Below are positions 33,276 to 37,723 of a stretch of 37,723 bases of DNA, piece by piece. The notes beneath the pieces are model-generated. The model was not told the origin of the DNA. It searched no databases and saw nothing but the letters and a program-made list of their open reading frames with translations. The DNA comes from Salinivenus sp. (lineage in GTDB: Bacteria; Bacteroidota; Rhodothermia; Rhodothermales; Salinibacteraceae), in the NCBI GenBank assembly GCA_018609755.1, contig JAHENZ010000226.1, positions 1 through 37,723 of the forward strand, given 5' to 3'. The first letter of the stretch is position 1. Each line of letters starts with the position of its first letter. The translations under genes and the position numbers were made by a program.

Positions 33276-33989
33276 ATGCCGATTACTGCTGACCCTGGTG
33301 ACATTGACATTCTCGTCGTTGACGACGAAAAGGACGTCGTCGAAGTCGTGGGCCATTTTCTGGAAGAAGAAGGATACACCGTGCACGCGGCCTACGACGG
33401 CGAGGAAGCCCTGGAAATGGCGTCGGGAGACGTAGACCTGATTGTCCTCGACATCATGCTTCCGGGCGTCGATGGCTATGAGGTCTGCCGCAAGCTCCGC
33501 TCTCGCGTTGAAACCGAAGAGATTCCAATCGTCTTCCTCAGTGCCAAAACCGAGGAGGAGGATCAGATTGAAGGCCTCATGCTGGGCGGCGATGACTATC
33601 TCACCAAGCCGGTCTCCCCCCAGGTGCTGGTCGCGCACGTGAAGGCCGTGCTCCGCCGTTCCGGCGTGGAAGAAAGTAGCATTCTCGAAGTGGACGGCCT
33701 TAAAATCTACGAGGATGAGTACCGTGCGGAGCTGAACGGAGAAGACTTGGGGCTCACCCTTACGGAGTTTGAACTCCTCCGCTACCTCGTCCGTCACCCG
33801 CGGAAGGCCTTCACCCGTCAGCAATTACTCGAAACCATCTGGAAGGATGCTATGATGGTAACGGAGCGCACCGTGGACGCGCACATCAAGAATCTCCGGG
33901 AAAAGCTGGGCGAGTATGCCGAGCACATCCAGACGGTTCGAGGCGTGGGATACCGGTTCGTTCGGGAAGAAGAATCGGCAGAGGCGTAA
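33276..33989 (+). CDS. PhoB/OmpR-type response regulator
   Basis: A 237-residue transcription regulator. The receiver domain (about 8-128) has the acidic pair D16-D17, phospho-acceptor Asp59 in VLDIMLPG, Ser/Thr in VFLSAKT and Lys in YLTKPVSP. The winged-helix domain (about 138-232) shows TLTEFELLRYLVRHPRKAFTRQQLLE, TERTVDAHIKNLREKLG and the final VRGVGYRFV. It is phosphorylated by the histidine kinase encoded 99 bases downstream. The regulated genes and signal are unknown; the PhoB/PhoR-like pairing suggests envelope or nutrient stress. Confidence 0.92.
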   Translation: MPITADPGDIDILVVDDEKDVVEVVGHFLEEEGYTVHAAYDGEEALEMASGDVDLIVLDIMLPGVDGYEVCRKLRSRVETEEIPIVFLSAKTEEEDQIEGLMLGGDDYLTKPVSPQVLVAHVKAVLRRSGVEESSILEVDGLKIYEDEYRAELNGEDLGLTLTEFELLRYLVRHPRKAFTRQQLLETIWKDAMMVTERTVDAHIKNLREKLGEYAEHIQTVRGVGYRFVREEESAEA

Positions 33990-34000
33990 CCGTTTCTGGG

Positions 34001-34028
34001 GGGAGGACTCGGATTGTAGGGTCCTCCC
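34001..34028 (+). terminator. Hairpin between response regulator and histidine kinase genes
   Basis: GGGAGGAC (34001-34008) pairs perfectly with GTCCTCCC (34021-34028) around a 12-base loop, followed by the T-rich TATTCTTT. It lies 11 bases after the regulator's stop and could end part of the transcripts, making more regulator than kinase. A processing or stability role is equally possible. Confidence 0.5.
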
Positions 34029-34088
34029 TATTCTTTCCGTTCGGGCTCTCCCCCTCCGGGCCTGTGAGTCGGCTATAGGATTTTCTGC

Positions 34089-35537
34089 ATGTCCTTTCTG
34101 CGCTCCATCGGTGATCTCTTTCTGCCTCGTCGCGCCTCCACTCAGACGTGGATGGTGCTTACGTTTGCCCTGTTCGTGGGGATGGCGGTCGTGGCCGTTG
34201 GATTATACGTCGTTCTGGTCCTTCGCGGCGAGATGCGCACGGCGATGGAGGAAACCCTCCGCAACCAGGCCGAGCGCATTGCCGTCCAGGTCGAACAGGC
34301 CGACCCGCCCCGTCGACGAGACATTGTCGACAATTTGACCGAGCTTACGGACCTCCGCGTGGCGGTGGTCACGCCGGACACCAGTTATCGCGCCTCCGGC
34401 CCTTCGCAGTCCGGTGATTCCCTGGCGCGCGCCCCCTCTCTTCGTGAGTTGGACGGAGAAACGGCCCGCTTCACCCGTTCTAGAAATCCTGGGGGGGAAA
34501 CGGTCTTCACGGCTGCCCTGTACCGGCCAGATGCGGATCTTATCGTCCAGATCACCCAGCAGGCTCCTCCCCTCTACCACCTCGTCCAGCGCTCGCAAGT
34601 GGTGCTCATTCTGGGGATGGTGCTCGCTTTCATCCTCGCGTTGCTTGGGAGTTTCGTAGCAGCGTATCAGGTCAAGACGCCGCTCTCACGGATCGGAGAA
34701 ACCGCTCGGCGAGTCGCAGAGGGCAAGTTCGCCGGGAAAATCCGCATTACCTCGCGTGCCGCCGAATTTCAGGACCTGGCCGAAAGTCTAAATCAGGCCG
34801 GAGAAGCCATTCGGGAGAAGATAGACGAACTGGAACGACTGACGCGCCTGCAGAGCGAATTCATTGGCAATGTGTCCCACGAGGTCCGGAATCCGATCTT
34901 CGCCATCAGCGGATACCTCGAGGCGCTGGGCACCCCCGGGCTCGGTGACGAGCAGCGCAAATCCTACGCAGAGAAGGCCCTCACGAACCTGGAGCGACTG
35001 CAAAACCTCTTCAACGACCTCATCGACATTGCCCGGCTGGAATACCGGGAGGACCTGATCAACCGGTCGACCTTCAATCTGAAGGATCTCGTCGACGAGG
35101 TGGCCGAAATGCTTCGCCCCAAGGCCGAGGAAAAAGACCTTGACCTGCAGGCGGACGTCCCCCGCTTTTTCGTACATGCGGATCGCTCCCGGATCCGACA
35201 GGTACTTGTGAACCTCATCGAAAACGCCATTGCGTATACCAACAGCGGCTCCGTACGGTGCCGCGTGCAACGTCGTGCCGAGAAGATTCGCATCCAGGTC
35301 GTCGATACTGGCCAAGGGATTGACGAGGATCACCTTGAACGCATCTTCGAGCGCTTTTACCGGGTCGATGAGGACCGCGCGCGGGACAGTGGCGGGACCG
35401 GGCTCGGCCTCAGCATCGTGCAGCAAATCATCCACGCACACGACGAGGACATACACGTGGAGAGCACGAAGGGCCGAGGCACACGGTTTTGGTTTGAATT
35501 GCCTTATGCCCCGGCGCCTGAGACCGTAGAGGCCTGA
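34089..35537 (+). CDS. Sensor histidine kinase
   Basis: A 482-residue inner-membrane kinase. TM1 spans about 22-45, a periplasmic sensor domain about 46-170, TM2 about 172-195, a HAMP linker (KTPLSRIGETARRVAEGKF), a HisKA dimerisation domain with phospho-His264 in FIGNVSHEVRNPIFAISGYLE, and an HATPase domain with N box VLVNLIENAIAYT, G1 box VVDTGQGID, F box IFERFYRVDEDR and G2 box GGTGLGLSIV. The VSHEVRNP/T form is typical of PhoR-type kinases. It forms a two-component system with the regulator upstream. No PAS domain is evident. Confidence 0.92.
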   Translation: MSFLRSIGDLFLPRRASTQTWMVLTFALFVGMAVVAVGLYVVLVLRGEMRTAMEETLRNQAERIAVQVEQADPPRRRDIVDNLTELTDLRVAVVTPDTSYRASGPSQSGDSLARAPSLRELDGETARFTRSRNPGGETVFTAALYRPDADLIVQITQQAPPLYHLVQRSQVVLILGMVLAFILALLGSFVAAYQVKTPLSRIGETARRVAEGKFAGKIRITSRAAEFQDLAESLNQAGEAIREKIDELERLTRLQSEFIGNVSHEVRNPIFAISGYLEALGTPGLGDEQRKSYAEKALTNLERLQNLFNDLIDIARLEYREDLINRSTFNLKDLVDEVAEMLRPKAEEKDLDLQADVPRFFVHADRSRIRQVLVNLIENAIAYTNSGSVRCRVQRRAEKIRIQVVDTGQGIDEDHLERIFERFYRVDEDRARDSGGTGLGLSIVQQIIHAHDEDIHVESTKGRGTRFWFELPYAPAPETVEA

Positions 35538-35550
35538 TGCAAACCTTGAC

Positions 35551-35579
35551 TTGACAGGCTATTCATCTCAATCTATATT
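35551..35579 (+). promoter_or_regulatory. Sigma70-type promoter for the cold-shock gene
   Basis: A perfect -35 TTGACA (35551-35556) and a strong -10 TATATT (35574-35579) are separated by exactly 17 bases. Transcription would start near 35586, giving a leader of about 150 bases before ATG 35738, the kind of long 5' UTR seen in cold-shock genes. It is the best promoter match in the window. Confidence 0.8.
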
Positions 35580-35737
35580 CTGGATGCAGTTGGGTACGTT
35601 CTCCTTCCAGAATTGGCCGCTCGGGGGCTCCCGAAGCCTTCGGACTCGTCACCTCTCTTGCTAAGACGTCCGCTGGAGGCATCCCTCCTGCGTTGCCCCG
35701 CAAACGCATCCCGAATTGAGAGCTTCTCCCAAAAGCA

Positions 35738-36052
35738 ATGCCCCAAAGTACTGTCAAGTGGTTTGACGCGAAAAAAGGCTACGGCTTCATCCACCATCCG
35801 GATGGCGGCGACGATGTCTTCGTTCACTACTCTAACATTCAGTCGGACGACGATTTTAAAACCCTCCAGGCCGATCAGGAGGTGCAGTTTGAAATGAATG
35901 AAGGCCCGAAAGGCCTCAATGCCTCCAACGTCGTGCCCTATAACGACTCGGAGGACCGGACGCCTTCTGACAATAATCCGGACCCCGAATACGAGGTGGA
36001 TCCAGCGGAACTGGACCCCACGGCTGAGGTCGATCCAGTTCCCACTGAATAG
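35738..36052 (+). CDS. Cold-shock-domain protein with acidic tail
   Basis: A 104-residue RNA/DNA-binding protein. Residues 1-68 are a cold-shock OB fold with VKWFDAKKGYGFIHH (RNP1) and DVFVHYS (RNP2). It acts as an RNA chaperone. Residues about 69-104 form a Pro/Asp/Glu-rich tail (DNNPDPEYEVDPAELDP) absent from standard 65-70 residue CspA proteins; acidic extensions are common in salt-in organisms. A long leader and near-consensus promoter precede it. A pyrimidine-only stretch of 28 bases separates it from ybeY. Confidence 0.9.
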   Translation: MPQSTVKWFDAKKGYGFIHHPDGGDDVFVHYSNIQSDDDFKTLQADQEVQFEMNEGPKGLNASNVVPYNDSEDRTPSDNNPDPEYEVDPAELDPTAEVDPVPTE

Positions 36053-36080
36053 TTTTCTTTTCCTTTTCCCCTCCCCTTTC

Positions 36081-36539
36081 GTGTCGTCGCCGTACCCCGA
36101 AGCGATATCTTTAGAGCAGGACCATCCCTCCCTCGCACTCGATGAGGAGGTTCTGAATCGACTCATCCGACAGGTGGTGGAAGCAGAAGGAGCCTCGCTC
36201 CTCCACGTGAGTGTCGTCTTGAGCGACCATGACACTGTGCGTCGTCTCAATCAGTCCTATCTTGACCACGACTACGACACAGATGTCCTATCCTTTTCGT
36301 TGAGGGAAACCGACGACGACGCCAAAGTGGAAGGAGAAATCTACGTCGATTTAGATACGGCCGCTGAGCGACACGAGGAATTCGACACCTCATTTGAACG
36401 CGAAGCCTACCGCTACGTGGTGCACGGTTTGCTCCATCTCCTCGGATACGACGACGCAACGGAGGAGGGACAGAACACCATGCGGGCGAAGGAGGATAAG
36501 TACCTGAGCGACCTCCTGCCGACCGATTCTACGTCGTAG
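36081..36539 (+). CDS. ybeY: Endoribonuclease YbeY (rRNA maturation factor)
   Basis: A 152-residue zinc endoribonuclease for 16S rRNA 3'-end maturation and ribosome quality control. Signature segments are LNQSYLDHDYDTDVLSFSL, the GEIYVDLDTA strand and the zinc motif HGLLHLLGYDD. The third zinc ligand, His in most families (HGxLHLxGYDH), is Asp here; from memory Bacteroidota relatives often have Asp at this position. The start is taken as GTG 36081 after a pyrimidine-rich leader; the frame is open further upstream inside the csp gene without family similarity. Likely co-transcribed with csp. Confidence 0.88.
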   Translation: MSSPYPEAISLEQDHPSLALDEEVLNRLIRQVVEAEGASLLHVSVVLSDHDTVRRLNQSYLDHDYDTDVLSFSLRETDDDAKVEGEIYVDLDTAAERHEEFDTSFEREAYRYVVHGLLHLLGYDDATEEGQNTMRAKEDKYLSDLLPTDSTS

Positions 36540-36546
36540 ACTGTCC

Positions 36547-36867
36547 CTATTCCTCCGGCGGCTGCAGTTCACGGAGACGATCCCAGCGGTAAATTCCGCC
36601 GCTGTGCCCGTCGTCCCAGGTGATCCGGAGCCCGACGCTTCCCGCTTTCTCGACTTTTACGTCGGACCAGCGATTCTTCTGCCGGAAGATGTGTAAGAAT
36701 CCCGGCTTGGTAATATGATCGACTGATTTGCCTTTGCACTCGGCGCAGGGACACGCCTGGCGGAGGGCATCAAGCGGAAAGGTCGACACGTGGTCATCGG
36801 CCCACTCAATGTTTAGCCGTTGCATCTTCACGTCGATGGACACGCGTTCGGGCGCGGGGACGTTCAT
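36547..36867 (-). CDS. DUF971 (GBBH-like N-terminal domain) protein
   Basis: A 106-residue stand-alone DUF971 domain, the same fold as the N-terminal domain of gamma-butyrobetaine hydroxylase. Seen are LNIEWADDHVSTFPLDALRQACPCAECKGK, with a C-x-C-x-x-C arrangement, and the C-terminal GLRITWDDGHSGGIYRWDRLREL. In bacteria it is often found near iron-sulfur cluster assembly genes and may bind metal, but its function is not established. Convergent with ybeY (7 bases between stops) and 53 bases downstream of the phosphoesterase gene start. Confidence 0.85.
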   Translation of the reverse strand: MNVPAPERVSIDVKMQRLNIEWADDHVSTFPLDALRQACPCAECKGKSVDHITKPGFLHIFRQKNRWSDVKVEKAGSVGLRITWDDGHSGGIYRWDRLRELQPPEE

Positions 36868-36920
36868 GGCTCGCAGGAGCTGTGGGGGGATGTGGATGGG
36901 CTAGTGAACAACCGTTGGGT

Positions 36921-37541
36921 CTACTCTACATCGGCATCGGGCACGTCCCACAACCATCCCTCCGGCCCGGCATTCACGACTGGCGTAGAGGCCAGCGTCG
37001 CCTCCTCCCCCCAGCTTCCGTGAATGTGCCCGCACACCGTGAGGAGGGGCTGCCGCTCTTCAATCACGTCGCGAATGGCTGTACTCCCCAGCGATTCCCC
37101 CTTCGAGTCGCGGTCGACTGCCCCTTTCGGGGGAGAATGCGACACCAGCACGCTATCCTCAGGACAGTCCTCCAGTAGATTCCGGGCCTGTCTCTCAGAA
37201 AAGTCGTAGCTCCAGGGCCCAAACGGCGTGACGGGAATGCCGCCTCCAATGCCATAGAACGACACGTTTTCGAGCGTACATCCGTCCCCGTGTAGAATGT
37301 GCGACTCTTCCCAACCGCTACAGGCCTCCTCGAGTTCGTCTTCAGTCTCGGCATTGCCGGGCACCAAAACCGTCGGTGTGCGAATTTGACTGAGCACGTC
37401 GATCGGGGCCTGAAGGTTGCGTCGCATCACACAAAAGTCTCCGGCCCCAACGACGACGTCAGCCTCTTGTGCCTTCTCAACGATCCGATGGCAGGCTTCT
37501 CGATCCCCGTGGACGTCGCTGAAGAGAAGGAGGGTCGGCAT
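36921..37541 (-). CDS. Calcineurin-like metallophosphoesterase (YfcE/MJ0936-like)
   Basis: A 206-residue two-metal phosphoesterase. The metal-binding motifs are LLLFSDVHGDREA (D-x-H), VVGAGDFCV (G-D), LVPGNAETE (G-N), VLVSHSPP (H) and VCGHIHGSWG (G-H-x-H). The GNHE motif of classical members reads GNAE, so the usual catalytic His is absent; YfcE/MJ0936-type enzymes commonly vary here (GNCD and similar). Probably a phosphodiesterase of unknown substrate. It starts at ATG 37541 and is followed 53 bases later by the DUF971 gene, possibly one transcript. Confidence 0.85.
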   Translation of the reverse strand: MPTLLLFSDVHGDREACHRIVEKAQEADVVVGAGDFCVMRRNLQAPIDVLSQIRTPTVLVPGNAETEDELEEACSGWEESHILHGDGCTLENVSFYGIGGGIPVTPFGPWSYDFSERQARNLLEDCPEDSVLVSHSPPKGAVDRDSKGESLGSTAIRDVIEERQPLLTVCGHIHGSWGEEATLASTPVVNAGPEGWLWDVPDADVE

Positions 37542-37723
37542 GAGTTCGAAGGGAACGGGTGAGACAAATCGCGGGAGTATAGAGACTGTTTTGATTTCAA
37601 ACGTCGGATTCTTCGCACCGCGTAACGACTGCGATGTGATTCGTTCTAACCATTTTTCCGTCCGTGCACGCTTTTATCCTGACCCGACACTAAAAGAGCC
37701 GCACGTGTGCATTAGCCTGATCG

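Noticed and set aside
36421-36460. YbeY inactivated by loss of a zinc-binding His (GYDD instead of GYDH)
   Set aside because: Asp can bind zinc and I recall the same change in Bacteroidota YbeY; the rest of the motif is intact.
37360-37390. Phosphoesterase inactivated by GNAE instead of GNHE
   Set aside because: Variation at this His is normal in the YfcE/MJ0936-like branch; all metal-binding motifs are present.
1-37723. CRISPR array, tRNA, rRNA, transposase or phage genes
   Set aside because: No regularly spaced repeats, no tRNA T-arm/acceptor pattern, and no recombinase or IS ends were seen on either strand.
37542-37723. Partial gene at the right edge of the window
   Set aside because: No frame in the last 182 bases shows coding character; it looks like an upstream region of the phosphoesterase gene.

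Overview
This 37.7 kb window looks like chromosome from a salt-in halophile of the Salinibacteraceae (Rhodothermota), probably not Salinibacter ruber itself. The LDH-type malate dehydrogenase at 22760-23707 closely matches what I remember of the S. ruber enzyme. Many proteins are strongly acidic (malate dehydrogenase, Ddl, the cold-shock protein tail, YbeY). Most genes lack a Shine-Dalgarno sequence, as is usual in the wider Bacteroidota group. I made all calls by reading the sequence; no database search was run.

Layout. 1-3087 (+): the C-terminal part of NADP isocitrate dehydrogenase and its terminator, a fatty-acid desaturase, and a HlyIII/PAQR membrane protein. 3144-4596 (-): a methyltransferase and a nucleoside phosphorylase as a tight pair. 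4656-11829 (-): a one-directional accessory block. In transcription order it holds an ArsR-rhodanese regulator, a beta-barrel protein, a rhodanese-persulfide dioxygenase-like fusion, a 34-residue membrane peptide, an MFS transporter, a methyltransferase, a Met/His-rich lipoprotein cytochrome c, a 45-residue Cys-rich peptide and a sterol-desaturase-type hydroxylase. 11942-12420: a decayed patch with a truncated FAD monooxygenase and a 46-bp remnant of an ArsR-type gene. 12594-18183: a glutaryl-CoA-dehydrogenase-like enzyme, small envelope and hypothetical proteins, a HAS-barrel-like protein next to NurA, and a SIMPL protein. 18801-26201: a transsulfuration-type PLP enzyme, two lipoprotein enzymes, malate dehydrogenase, a CDF metal exporter, and a fusion of methylmalonyl-CoA epimerase-like and alpha/beta-hydrolase domains. 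26211-37541: a TPR protein, Ddl, a DPP-IV peptidase, alanine racemase, a PhoB-type two-component pair, a cold-shock protein with a near-consensus promoter, YbeY, a DUF971 protein and a phosphoesterase.

How the genes work together. The best candidate for an undescribed system is the 4656-11829 block. Its regulator carries a rhodanese domain. A palindrome abuts the regulator's start codon, and an identical 11-base core recurs 95-130 bp upstream of the next gene. The block therefore looks like a regulon for sulfane sulfur or thiophilic metal stress, with two unusual metal-binding candidates (the Met-rich cytochrome and the Cys-rich peptide) at its far end. Alr and Ddl lie near each other and together supply D-Ala-D-Ala for the cell wall. 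The isocitrate and malate dehydrogenases both end in similar GT-rich 3' tracts followed by hairpins.
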